In this document: one piece after another, positions 1 to 8,374 of the stretch
How positions within the stretch are numbered: the first letter of the stretch is position 1
Layout: each line of letters opens with the position of its first letter
Source: Photobacterium angustum
GTDB lineage: Bacteria > Pseudomonadota > Gammaproteobacteria > Enterobacterales > Vibrionaceae
Length of the DNA: 64,000 nucleotides
NCBI RefSeq assembly: GCF_002954615.1
Contig: NZ_MSCJ01000003.1
Span: forward strand, 62,001 to 126,000
Reading direction: 5' to 3'
The notes under the pieces: model-generated
What the model was told of the DNA's origin: nothing
Databases searched by the model: none
What the model saw: the letters and a program-made list of their open reading frames with translations, nothing else
Position numbers and translations under genes: made by a program

Positions 1-1
1 C

Positions 2-2749
2 GATGAGATCAAAGGTTTAGGTACACCTGTTAATAATATCTCGCTTAAAGTGGAAGGCGATAAAGGTAAACTTCACGCTCCAATGACTGCCAATATTGCT
101 GATGTGCCATTTCGTGGTACGGCTGATATTGATGCCACCCAATGGACATCAACCGTTGATGTAAAACTAGGTGCTCAAGACTCGCAATTAGGTGAAATGG
201 CAGGTTGGATCTCAGGGATCCCAGATGCAAAAGGTCATCTTGATAAGGCTCAGCTTCAGCTGACGGCCCAAGGTACAAAACTTCAAGAGTGGATTGATAA
301 TAGCCAGCTCTCACTCGATATCGATAAAGCACATATTGACTGGGGAGCCAAAGCATCTTTTGCTATTGATAAAGCAGCACTAACCTCTGGTATGGAGCAG
401 CCATTTAGCTCTGACATCCAAGGTCAGATCATGGATATTCCCGTTAAGATCACAGCTAAAGCAGGCACACTATCCGATATTATTAACCACCGTAATTGGA
501 TGCCATCACTACACTTTTCCAGCCCTGTTGTTGACATAAAAGCACAAGGTGAATTTGTAAAAACCAATTGGCAAAAAGGCAGTTGGTTAAACCTAACCGT
601 ACACAGTAAAGATGCAGGCAAACTAAGTCCATGGTTGGGTACACGTGCGTCTATGCATGGTAAAATCGATTTCAAAGGAAAGCTAACCAATACCGGTGAT
701 TGGCTAACATTAAATATCCCCACGATGGCGTTAATGCAAAGCCAAGGTAAGGTCGATTTTAAATGGAAGCAAAATACTAAAACGCCATTTTTAACGCTTA
801 ATGCGCAATTTGATACCCTAAATTTCAATCAGCTAGGGCAATTTGTTGATCGCGAAAAAGTGCCAACTGTTGAGCAAACAGTACCAACTCAAGGTGTGAA
901 CCTTGATATGCCGTTACTTAGTAATAAAGTCGTGATTGCCGATGCTGATGTAAAACTTGGTGTCAATAAAATGCTTTGGGCAAATCAGCAAATTGATGAC
1001 ACCCAATTTAGTGGCCAATTACGTGACGGTAAATTAAAACCCGCTCCTTTTAGCGCTCGCTATGCGGGAAGTTTGTACCAAGGTGATATTTCACTGGATA
1101 TCAATAATAACGCTATCCAATCTCAACTACATCTAGGGGTAGATAAGCCGAATATCGGTCAAATTTTAAAACAGTTCAATGTGACCAATGATCTTGGTAT
1201 GACACTCGATAGCGCTAAATTATCTTTGTCGTTATCAGGTCGTACTGTGCTTGAGTTAATGGAGCAGGCTAAAGTCGAAGCACAACTAAACGGCGGTAAA
1301 CTGCGTGTTGCAGATACTTACACAGGCAAAGCCTTTGATGTCGTACTTCGTCAAGGTAAGTTTATTACAGGTCCCGATACCGCAACTCACTTGATTATCT
1401 CTGGCCAAGCTGCAAATAAGCCCGTTAACATTGAGATTGATTCTGTATCACTGAAACAAGCCAATGATGGGCGTAAATCAGTGCCTGTTACCTTAACGGC
1501 TAATGTCGGTGATATTGCACTCAATGCCGAATCTGATGTATCGCTACCCATTAATCCACAAAAGTTGAATTTAACCTTTAAGGCAACAACGCCTAACTTA
1601 GATCGCTTTAATGCGTTTACCGGTCTTGAGCTACCACCGTATGGTCCAGTGACGGTTGCTGCATCCCTTTCAACCGATAACGTCGGCTACCATTTACGTA
1701 ATATGCTGGTTCAAGTAGGGAGCAGTAAATTACAAGGTAACGGTGATTTTTTACCACCGATGAAAGGCCAAGATCGCCCAACCGTATCATTAGATCTTCG
1801 CGCGCCGTTCATTCAAATTAACGATTTTAAAGTTAAAAATTGGCAAGCATGGCTACCAAAAGACAGCAAAGAAAAAACAACACCAGCAAAAACAGTCGAT
1901 AAACCTGTACCTGTTCTTAGCCCTGAAGGTTTAAATAAGCTGAATGCTAATTTCAAACTCAATGTCGGTGAAGTACGCTCAGGTAAAGACTGGTTAGGTG
2001 CAGGAAAACTAGACTGGACATTACATAACGGTTTACTGAGTTTAAACCCGCTGCACATTAAATTACCGGGTGGAAATATTGATATTAAAGGCTCGGTTAA
2101 AGCACAAAAAGAGCTGTTTGATATCCATCTTAATGGATTAGTGAAGAACTTTGACTACGGTATTATTGCTCGTCGAATCGATCCAAAAACCGATATGAAC
2201 GGTAAGATCAGCTTTGAATTTAATCTTAATAGTTTGGCAAATACACCAGATAGCCTAATGAATAACGCTAACGGTTTTATCGGTTTTGCCGCTTGGCCTA
2301 AAGCTTTCCAAGCAAACTTAATTGACTTATGGGCGGTAAGTTTAGCCGATGCTGTATTACCTAAATTTGTTACTAAAGATCATTCCGTATTAAATTGTGT
2401 CGCAGGTGGCTTTAATGTAAAAAATGGCAACATGACGCAACGTGATTTATTGCTTGATACTTCCCGTATTCAAGTACATGGTGCTTTTAATGCAAGTTAT
2501 AAAAATCGTGACTTTAATCTGTATTTATCACCAAAATCGAAAAAAGCCCAGATTTTCAGCTTACAAACGCCGATTGAAGTTCATGGTACTTTTGATAAAT
2601 TCAATTTTAATGTACCGCTATCCGCTATTTTAAAAACATCAGTTCGCTTTACTACTAGCCCTGTCGTCGCACCATTGCAGTGGCTATTTGAAAAGCCAAT
2701 CGCAGCGAATGGCTCGGCTGAATGTGAACGCATTTGGCAACAAAAATAA
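2..2749 (+). CDS. AsmA-family envelope protein, 5' end cut off by window
   Basis: The frame is open from base 2, so the true start lies upstream; about 915 residues are visible. The sequence is a long run of beta-strand-rich segments, ending in a region typical of AsmA C-termini: an NSLANTPDSLMNNANG segment, then a conserved block near the end with the AFNASYKNRDFNLYLSPK motif. AsmA-like proteins are inner-membrane-anchored periplasmic proteins of the VPS13/chorein-like fold, implicated in phospholipid movement to the outer membrane and outer-membrane homeostasis. The N-terminal membrane anchor would be outside the window. The gene is followed by a strong intrinsic terminator, so it is the last gene of its unit. 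The family call is fairly firm; which paralogue it is cannot be decided. Confidence 0.85.
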   Translation, partial: DEIKGLGTPVNNISLKVEGDKGKLHAPMTANIADVPFRGTADIDATQWTSTVDVKLGAQDSQLGEMAGWISGIPDAKGHLDKAQLQLTAQGTKLQEWIDNSQLSLDIDKAHIDWGAKASFAIDKAALTSGMEQPFSSDIQGQIMDIPVKITAKAGTLSDIINHRNWMPSLHFSSPVVDIKAQGEFVKTNWQKGSWLNLTVHSKDAGKLSPWLGTRASMHGKIDFKGKLTNTGDWLTLNIPTMALMQSQGKVDFKWKQNTKTPFLTLNAQFDTLNFNQLGQFVDREKVPTVEQTVPTQGVNLDMPLLSNKVVIADADVKLGVNKMLWANQQIDDTQFSGQLRDGKLKPAPFSARYAGSLYQGDISLDINNNAIQSQLHLGVDKPNIGQILKQFNVTNDLGMTLDSAKLSLSLSGRTVLELMEQAKVEAQLNGGKLRVADTYTGKAFDVVLRQGKFITGPDTATHLIISGQAANKPVNIEIDSVSLKQANDGRKSVPVTLTANVGDIALNAESDVSLPINPQKLNLTFKATTPNLDRFNAFTGLELPPYGPVTVAASLSTDNVGYHLRNMLVQVGSSKLQGNGDFLPPMKGQDRPTVSLDLRAPFIQINDFKVKNWQAWLPKDSKEKTTPAKTVDKPVPVLSPEGLNKLNANFKLNVGEVRSGKDWLGAGKLDWTLHNGLLSLNPLHIKLPGGNIDIKGSVKAQKELFDIHLNGLVKNFDYGIIARRIDPKTDMNGKISFEFNLNSLANTPDSLMNNANGFIGFAAWPKAFQANLIDLWAVSLADAVLPKFVTKDHSVLNCVAGGFNVKNGNMTQRDLLLDTSRIQVHGAFNASYKNRDFNLYLSPKSKKAQIFSLQTPIEVHGTFDKFNFNVPLSAILKTSVRFTTSPVVAPLQWLFEKPIAANGSAECERIWQQK

Positions 2750-2766
2750 GTATTCGTTGTTACAAC

Positions 2767-2799
2767 TAAAAAGACCCAGTGAACACTGGGTCTTTTTCT
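2767..2799 (+). terminator. Intrinsic terminator after the AsmA-family gene
   Basis: A 10-bp perfect stem (AAGACCCAGT / ACTGGGTCTT) with a GAAC tetraloop is flanked by A-run and T-run, 20 bp after the stop codon. Confidence 0.9.
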
Positions 2800-2819
2800 T
2801 TACTTACTACAGAACATTG

Positions 2820-3032
2820 CTATCTATCACTTAAGTACTTGCTTTTATAAGTTGAGGCTTTAGCAAAGATAAAAAGAGGAAACAGAATCAATACCAATCC
2901 TAACGAGTATTCAATCTTACTATTTTCGAGTAATTGATAAGTACATAAAATGAAAACAGATAAAACAAATAAGATATTAAACTTATGTATCAATGGATGA
3001 TTTTTAGATAAGTAAGCATAAGCGCGGATCAT
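2820..3032 (-). CDS. Small two-helix membrane protein, unknown
   Basis: The 70-residue product has two predicted membrane helices, about residues 19-35 and 43-58, with a short charged linker and a basic C-terminus (YKSKYL). No family is recognised. It lies alone, convergent with the AsmA-family gene, and the AsmA terminator sits just beyond its stop. The ribosome binding site is weak (a GAG five bases before ATG). Composition is AT-rich, like its surroundings. It could be a real small membrane protein or a chance open frame; the hydrophobic pattern makes the former somewhat more likely. Confidence 0.4.
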   Translation of the reverse strand: MIRAYAYLSKNHPLIHKFNILFVLSVFILCTYQLLENSKIEYSLGLVLILFPLFIFAKASTYKSKYLSDR

Positions 3033-3379
3033 GAAAACTCGATAATATTTGTAGTCAGTAAGATAATTTGATTATAAAAAATTGCTTTTTTAAAAATAAG
3101 TACTAAATAGATTTTATTCCTACTAACAATCCAAACTATGATTTCCATTCAAAATTAGCGTCACAAATCAATCACTATTAGTGTAACATCGTTATTTTTT
3201 TGACGCTTTTATAGTGACGACTTACTAAACAGCCTTTGACACTATAGAAAAACCGATAAAACATTTATATAAAATACATCTTATGTGCTCATTTGTTGTT
3301 CTAGATTAAGCCTTAACGATCTCTATTTTGTTGTAATAAAGACAACAGATAATCAAAACGACATATAGATATTCTATTT
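3033..3379 (+). other. AT-rich intergenic region upstream of norR
   Basis: This 347-bp gap holds no convincing gene. It must contain the norR promoter. The only clear element is the TGTTGT-N7-ACAACA palindrome near its right end, listed separately. Confidence 0.6.
3329..3347 (+). promoter_or_regulatory. Candidate NorR-type site upstream of norR
   Basis: TGTTGT-N7-ACAACA is a perfect 6-bp inverted repeat whose core is GT-N7-AC, the spacing reported for NorR enhancer sites. It ends 32 bp before the norR start, so autoregulation by NorR is a reasonable inference. A 6-bp palindrome in AT-rich DNA can arise by chance. Confidence 0.4.
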
Positions 3380-4906
3380 ATGCAATCAAATATCGACGCT
3401 GCACTGCTGAATATTGCCCTTAATCTCAGTACTCGACTGGCCAGTGATCATCATTACCAATCTTTAATTGATGGTGTAGAACAAGTCTTTCCTTGTGATG
3501 CTTGCGCTCTATTTGTTCTTGATCAACAAGGTTTTCTTACCCCTGTCGCCGTTAAAGGGTTATCGTCTGCCGTATTAGGGCGACGTTTTTTACCAAGCTC
3601 TCACCCTCGCTTAGCTAAAATTATGGCAAGTAAAACACCTGTACGCTTTGACGCTGATTCGCCCCTTCCCGATCCGTTTGATGGCTTATTAATTAATGTT
3701 GATACAGAAATAAACGTTCACGACTGCTTAGGTTGTAGTTTGTATGTTGATGAACAATTAGTGGGGGTTTTGAGCTTAGATTCTTTAGCAGTGGGTGCGT
3801 TTAATGATATCGATAACCTTGCGATAGAAACATTTGCAGCTCTTGCTGCTGCAACGGTCCGTAATATTGCCCAATTCAATGCGCTGAAATTACAGAATAA
3901 AAAACAAAAGTCACTCAATGAAACCTTGATCCAACAAGCACGATCTCAACACAATGAGATGATTGGATTTAGTTCCGAGATGGATGCGCTAAAAACCAAT
4001 ATATTAACGGTTGCCCAATCCAATTATGCTGTGTTGATCAGTGGTGAAACAGGCACGGGTAAAGAGCTTGTCGCACACGCTATTCATGCTCAGTCCCATC
4101 GTGCAGATAAAGCTATGATCTATGTAAATTGTGCCGCACTTCCAGAAAACCTCGCAGAAAGTGAATTATTTGGACATGTCAAAGGCGCATTTACAGGCGC
4201 GAATAGCCATCGAGCTGGAAAATTTGAACTTGCTGATGGTGGTACACTTTTTTTAGATGAAATAGGTGAATTACCACTTTCGCTACAAGCAAAATTACTT
4301 CGTGTATTACAGCAAGGTGACGTACAACGTGTCGGGAGTGATCGTCATCATTATGTTGATGTTCGTATCATTGCCGCAACTAATCGTCATTTAGAGCAAG
4401 AAATAGAAAACGGTAATTTTAGAGCTGATTTGTACCATCGTCTTAATGTATTCCCAATATTTGTCCCACCACTGCGCCAGCGACTGAGCGATATTCCTGT
4501 GCTTGCAGGCTATTTATTAGAAAAAGTACGCCAACAATTTAATGTACCCAATCTCCATATCCACCCTAAAACACTTGCTCTACTTGAGAAGCAATTATGG
4601 CCGGGTAATATTCGAGAATTAGAACACAGCTTAACGCGTGCGGCATTACGAGCAATTCAACATGGTGAGCAAACAATCACAGAGCACTATTTTGATAACA
4701 CCGCCACAATCGATGATGTAAAAAACACATCATCACTTTTCCCACAACAATCGCAACCGATGCGTGAATTAGTTGAAGATTATCAAAAGTATCTGATCAG
4801 CCATAGTTATGACAAAATGGATAAAAACTGGTCAAAAACCGCACAATTCTTGCAGATGGATCGTGGCAATCTTTACCGGATGGGTAAAAAATTTAATATC
4901 CATTAA
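3380..4906 (+). CDS. norR: NO-responsive sigma-54 activator NorR
   Basis: The 508-residue protein has the three-domain NorR layout. An N-terminal GAF domain (about 15-165) includes the Asp-rich DSPLPDPFD segment near 93-101, where NorR proteins carry the ligands of the mononuclear iron that binds NO. A central AAA+ sigma-54 activation domain (about 192-420) has Walker A GETGTGKE at 222-229 and the GAFTGA sigma-54 contact motif at 269-274. A C-terminal Fis-type helix-turn-helix follows (about 465-508). It would activate sigma-54 transcription on NO stress. It sits directly upstream of hcp, and the intervening DNA has GT-N7-AC sites and a -24/-12 promoter, so hcp-hcr is its likely target. Length and motifs are normal. 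The start is the only ATG near the domain start; its ribosome binding site is poor. Confidence 0.93.
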   Translation: MQSNIDAALLNIALNLSTRLASDHHYQSLIDGVEQVFPCDACALFVLDQQGFLTPVAVKGLSSAVLGRRFLPSSHPRLAKIMASKTPVRFDADSPLPDPFDGLLINVDTEINVHDCLGCSLYVDEQLVGVLSLDSLAVGAFNDIDNLAIETFAALAAATVRNIAQFNALKLQNKKQKSLNETLIQQARSQHNEMIGFSSEMDALKTNILTVAQSNYAVLISGETGTGKELVAHAIHAQSHRADKAMIYVNCAALPENLAESELFGHVKGAFTGANSHRAGKFELADGGTLFLDEIGELPLSLQAKLLRVLQQGDVQRVGSDRHHYVDVRIIAATNRHLEQEIENGNFRADLYHRLNVFPIFVPPLRQRLSDIPVLAGYLLEKVRQQFNVPNLHIHPKTLALLEKQLWPGNIRELEHSLTRAALRAIQHGEQTITEHYFDNTATIDDVKNTSSLFPQQSQPMRELVEDYQKYLISHSYDKMDKNWSKTAQFLQMDRGNLYRMGKKFNIH

Positions 4907-4924
4907 TCAGACCTAATGTTTTCT

Positions 4925-4965
4925 GATGTAATAATAACAACAGTGATCGATGTTTTTATTACATC
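4925..4965 (+). promoter_or_regulatory. Paired NorR-type sites upstream of hcp
   Basis: Two arms, GATGTAATAATAAC (4925-4938) and GTTTTTATTACATC (4952-4965), are inverted repeats matching at 13 of 14 positions. Each contains GT-N7-AC, and the two cores start 24 bp apart. They lie 50-90 bp upstream of the sigma-54 promoter, a normal place for an enhancer. The same structure could also fold as a terminator stem for norR, but it lacks a clear T-run, so the binding-site reading is preferred. Confidence 0.55.
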
Positions 4966-5014
4966 AACATCGCAACAACACTTGATTTATCATTAAAATT
5001 CAGTAGCTTAAATA

Positions 5015-5030
5015 TGGCACAGTTAGTGCT
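5015..5030 (+). promoter_or_regulatory. Sigma-54 (-24/-12) promoter of hcp
   Basis: TGGCACAGTTAGTGCT matches the sigma-54 consensus with the required GG-N10-GC spacing; only the first T of the -12 TTGC differs. It is 65 bp upstream of the hcp start and downstream of the paired GT-N7-AC sites, fitting NorR-activated transcription. Confidence 0.75.
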
Positions 5031-5095
5031 ATCAGTATTAGTAATACGACAACCTTGTCATTTATAACTATATAAACTAATGCTGGAGACTTTCC

Positions 5096-6757
5096 ATGTT
5101 CTGTATTCAATGTGAACAAACAATTCAAACCCCACAGGTAAAAGGCTGTGCATTTGCCGCTGGTATGTGTGGTAAAACAGCAGAAGTTTCAGATCTACAA
5201 GATGTACTTGTTTATACCCTACAGGGGGTATCTTATTGGGCAGAGTTGGCTAAACGTTTTGACATTATTAATGATGAAATTAATCAATGGGCACCACGTG
5301 CATTTTTCGCCACACTAACGAATGTTAACTTTGATCCTGCCCGTGTCATTGAACTTGCAGAGCAAGCGCAAAGTTATAAGGCTCAATTAAAAGATCTTGT
5401 TATCACAGCTTCAACATTACAAGCAGAAGCTTTACCTGTATTACCCGCTGTTGCTCAATTTGAATTACCACTATCAGAGGCTGAAATTCTGGCTATTGCT
5501 CCGCAAGTTGCCGTTAACCGTGGTCACGATACCCTACATGAAGATGTGATTGGCCTACGTTTATTGTGCTTGTATGGCTTAAAAGGTGCTGCGGCATATT
5601 TAGAGCATGCACGTGTTTTAGGGCAAACCAATGATGATGTTTACGCAGAATACCATCAAATCATGGCGTGGTTAGGTACAGATCCTACCGATCTTAATCA
5701 ATTATTAGATTGTTCAATGCGTATTGGCTTGATGAATTACAACATCATGGAAATGCTCGATACAGGCGAGACAACAACTTTTGGTCATCCAGAGCCAACA
5801 CAAGTAAACGTAAAACCTGTACAAGGTAAATGTATTTTAGTTTCTGGTCATGATTTACATGATTTAGAAAAAATCCTTCAGCAAACAGAAGGTAAAGGTA
5901 TTAACGTTTATACAAACGGTGAAATGCTACCAGCTCATAGTTACCCAGAACTAAAAAAATATCCGCATTTAGTCGGTAACTTCGGTAGTGCTTGGCAAAA
6001 TCAGCAAAAAGAGTTTGCGAACTTCCCTGGTGCTATTGTGATGACGTCAAACTGCTTACTTAACCCTAATGTCGGTCAATATGCTGATCGTTTATTTACC
6101 CGTAGTATTGTTGGCTGGCCTGGCGTTGAGCATATTGACGGTGATGATTTTAGCCAAGTGATTGATTGTGCACTCGCATTAGAAGGTTTCAAACATAATG
6201 AAATCGAACATATGATCACGATTGGTTTTGGCCGCAATGCGCTTATGAGTGCAGCGCCTGCTGTGATTGATGAAGTAAAAAAAGGTAATGTTAGTCACTT
6301 TTTCCTTGTTGGTGGTTGTGACGGCGATAAGTCGGAACGCAGTTACTACACCGATTTTACTGCTCAAGCACCTGAAGACTCGGTAATTCTAACGCTTGCA
6401 TGTGGCAAATACCGCTTCAATAAAAACCAATTTGGTGACATTAATGGTATTCCTCGCCTGCTTGATGTTGGCCAGTGCAATGATGCGTATTCTGCTATTC
6501 AACTTGCTTTGGCATTGGCTAAAGAGTTTGACTGTGGCATAAATGAGCTACCACTCACTCTGGTATTGTCTTGGTTTGAACAAAAAGCCATTGTGATCTT
6601 ACTAACGCTATTTGCGCTAGGTGTTAAAGGAATTTATACCGGCCCAACCGCCCCTGCCTTTTTGACCGATAACCTACTTGCAATTATCCAAGATAAATTT
6701 GATATGCGCCCAATCACAACCGTTGAAAACGATCTAAAAACAATCCTTAACGCGTAA
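5096..6757 (+). CDS. hcp: Hybrid cluster protein (hydroxylamine/NO reductase)
   Basis: The 553-residue product carries an N-terminal Cys motif C3-x2-C6-x11-C18-x6-C25, the spacing of the facultative-anaerobe class with a [2Fe-2S] cluster. The ligands of the hybrid Fe-S-O cluster are recognisable in order: His in SGHDLHD, Glu in TNGEMLPAH, Cys in TSNCLLNP, Cys in VGGCDGDK, Cys in TLACGKYR, Cys in DVGQCND, then Glu and Lys in WFEQKA. Hcp acts in the cytoplasm as a high-affinity NO reductase and hydroxylamine reductase during anaerobic nitrosative stress, with Hcr as its NADH-dependent electron donor. The Shine-Dalgarno GGAG precedes the ATG by 9 bases. The gene follows norR and a sigma-54 promoter and is followed by a hairpin before hcr. 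Confidence 0.95.
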   Translation: MFCIQCEQTIQTPQVKGCAFAAGMCGKTAEVSDLQDVLVYTLQGVSYWAELAKRFDIINDEINQWAPRAFFATLTNVNFDPARVIELAEQAQSYKAQLKDLVITASTLQAEALPVLPAVAQFELPLSEAEILAIAPQVAVNRGHDTLHEDVIGLRLLCLYGLKGAAAYLEHARVLGQTNDDVYAEYHQIMAWLGTDPTDLNQLLDCSMRIGLMNYNIMEMLDTGETTTFGHPEPTQVNVKPVQGKCILVSGHDLHDLEKILQQTEGKGINVYTNGEMLPAHSYPELKKYPHLVGNFGSAWQNQQKEFANFPGAIVMTSNCLLNPNVGQYADRLFTRSIVGWPGVEHIDGDDFSQVIDCALALEGFKHNEIEHMITIGFGRNALMSAAPAVIDEVKKGNVSHFFLVGGCDGDKSERSYYTDFTAQAPEDSVILTLACGKYRFNKNQFGDINGIPRLLDVGQCNDAYSAIQLALALAKEFDCGINELPLTLVLSWFEQKAIVILLTLFALGVKGIYTGPTAPAFLTDNLLAIIQDKFDMRPITTVENDLKTILNA

Positions 6758-6766
6758 CATTTTTAT

Positions 6767-6808
6767 CTCCCTCTCATTGATACATATCTAAATGAGAGGG
6801 AGTTTTTT
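6767..6808 (+). terminator. Intrinsic terminator/attenuator between hcp and hcr
   Basis: A 12-bp perfect stem (CTCCCTCTCATT / AATGAGAGGGAG) with a 12-nt loop is followed by six T residues. It lies between two functionally linked genes, so it probably lowers hcr expression relative to hcp. The right arm contains an ATG in frame with hcr, which argues that hcr starts further down. Confidence 0.8.
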
Positions 6809-6827
6809 ATCTTATAAGAGCTTATAT

Positions 6828-7874
6828 ATGTTAGCTAACTGGACAAACACCCATCCTATATCATTAATTTGTATTGATAAATGGCAGGAAACAGACGATA
6901 CCGTCAGCATAAAATTAGCCACTAAAAATACGACAATAACCTTTGATTTTAAACCTGGGCAATTTGTTAATCTTGGTGTAATGATAAATGGTAAAAAAGA
7001 ATTTAGAGCCTATTCTATCAGCTCCATACCTCATGTTTCCTACCTACAACTAACGATTAAGCGTGTTGATGGTGGTGCTGTATCGAACTTTATTATTGAT
7101 CACCTTGGCATTGGTGATGCGCTTGATATTTTAACGCCTACGGGTGATTTTAACTGTGTTGACCATCCACCCAAAAATAAAAAAGCTGTATTGATCAGTG
7201 CTGGATGCGGTATCACGCCTGTCTACTCAATGGCTAAAACATGGTTAACTCACGATAGTAAGTTTGACGTTACTTTTATCCATGCGGCTAAATCACCACA
7301 ACAAACTATCTTTTTTAATCAACTTGAGCAGCTTGCCGATAAGTATCCGCTTTTTTCATTACAGTTATTATTAAAAGACAAACAAGAAACCAACTACGCG
7401 CAAGGTCGACTAAACAAAGAATGGCTATTAAATCTTGCTCCTGATTTATTAGAACGTAGTGTGTATTTATGTGGTCCTAATCAATTTATGGAAGATGTAA
7501 AAAGCTATTTAATTGAACTTGGTTTTGACATGACCCAATTTAATTCTGAAAGCTTTACGCCAAATAACAATAATGAAACAGCAACAACGCAAGATAACGA
7601 TATTCAGCAAGACGTAACACTCAGTGTACCGAGTTTTAACAAAGCTATCGTCGTGCCAAAAGGGAGTAATGTTGCTGCAACGTTAGAAGCACAAGGGTTA
7701 CCTTTGATTGTGGCTTGTCGAAGTGGGATTTGTGGTTCTTGTAAATGTAAAGCAACGCCAAATAGTACTACATCAACAAGTACTGAGACACTAACGAAAG
7801 AAGAAATCGAACAAGGCTATATTCTTGCTTGTTCTTCTACAATTATTGCAAATGCAGAAGTTAGCTTTACATAA
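6828..7874 (+). CDS. hcr: Hcp reductase Hcr (NADH oxidoreductase)
   Basis: From the ATG at 6828 this is a 348-residue iron-sulfur flavoprotein. It has an FAD-binding beta-barrel with the FRAYSISS motif (about 60-67), an NAD-binding lobe starting at SAGCGITPVY (about 121-130), a CGPNQFM segment near 212, and a C-terminal plant-type [2Fe-2S] ferredoxin domain with C-x4-C-x2-C (CRSGICGSC) and a distal Cys in LACSS. It passes electrons from NADH to Hcp. An in-frame ATG at 6792 lies inside the hcp terminator stem. The downstream ATG, preceded by AAGAG at 7-base spacing, is the better start. Gene order hcp-hcr is the usual one. Confidence 0.92.
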   Translation: MLANWTNTHPISLICIDKWQETDDTVSIKLATKNTTITFDFKPGQFVNLGVMINGKKEFRAYSISSIPHVSYLQLTIKRVDGGAVSNFIIDHLGIGDALDILTPTGDFNCVDHPPKNKKAVLISAGCGITPVYSMAKTWLTHDSKFDVTFIHAAKSPQQTIFFNQLEQLADKYPLFSLQLLLKDKQETNYAQGRLNKEWLLNLAPDLLERSVYLCGPNQFMEDVKSYLIELGFDMTQFNSESFTPNNNNETATTQDNDIQQDVTLSVPSFNKAIVVPKGSNVAATLEAQGLPLIVACRSGICGSCKCKATPNSTTSTSTETLTKEEIEQGYILACSSTIIANAEVSFT

Positions 7875-8374
7875 GAAAATGTCTGTGGAAATAAACCACA
7901 GGCATATCTTTAAATTAGCTGAATAAATTCAATATATATTAAAATAATCGTTTGTTATTTGATGGCCAAATAATGCCACCAATAAACTCGACTTTATTCG
8001 TTTATTTATAATCAACTCAACAGCTAAAAATTTTTTTAATTACTATACGTTAATTGCAACTATTACCTACTCACCTTAAATCTATACAAATTTATATAAA
8101 ATCTTTCACAATATCGCTCATTTTGTGACCAAAACACTGTTATTTATTTGTTTAACGGATTTTTTACCCGTATTTTATTTTCCAGAGCAATCTTCAAGTT
8201 TTATTTAGAATGAAGCACTTTATTACAGTGCCTATACGGGTTAGTCAGATTCAAAACTATGAAATAATTAATTCTGAGCTATCTAAATAAAACAAAAAAT
8301 GAATGTACTTGTACTCCTAACACCCAAACCAATTAATTGGCTGGCTTTACAGGTAAAGCAATATAGGATATTCA
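7875..8374 (+). other. 500-bp intergenic region, hcr to putP
   Basis: No gene is visible. A stem TGTCTGTGG / CCACAGGCA (7880-7904) just after hcr has one mismatch and a weak T-run and may terminate hcr. Near putP there is a palindrome CCAATTAATTGG (8329-8340) and a perfect 7-bp inverted repeat GCTTTAC-AG-GTAAAGC (8344-8359), 15 bp before the start codon. These could be operator or leader structures; no regulator can be assigned. Confidence 0.5.

Noticed and set aside
424..828. 134-residue minus-strand open frame
   Set aside because: Antisense to the AsmA-family gene, with no ribosome binding site or protein-like pattern.
6792..6827. Longer N-terminus for Hcr from ATG 6792
   Set aside because: That ATG lies in the stem of the hcp terminator and has no ribosome binding site; ATG 6828 fits better.
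8090..8133. CRP site upstream of putP (TCACA...TGTGA)
   Set aside because: The half-sites are in the reverse order and 13 bp apart, not TGTGA-N6-TCACA.
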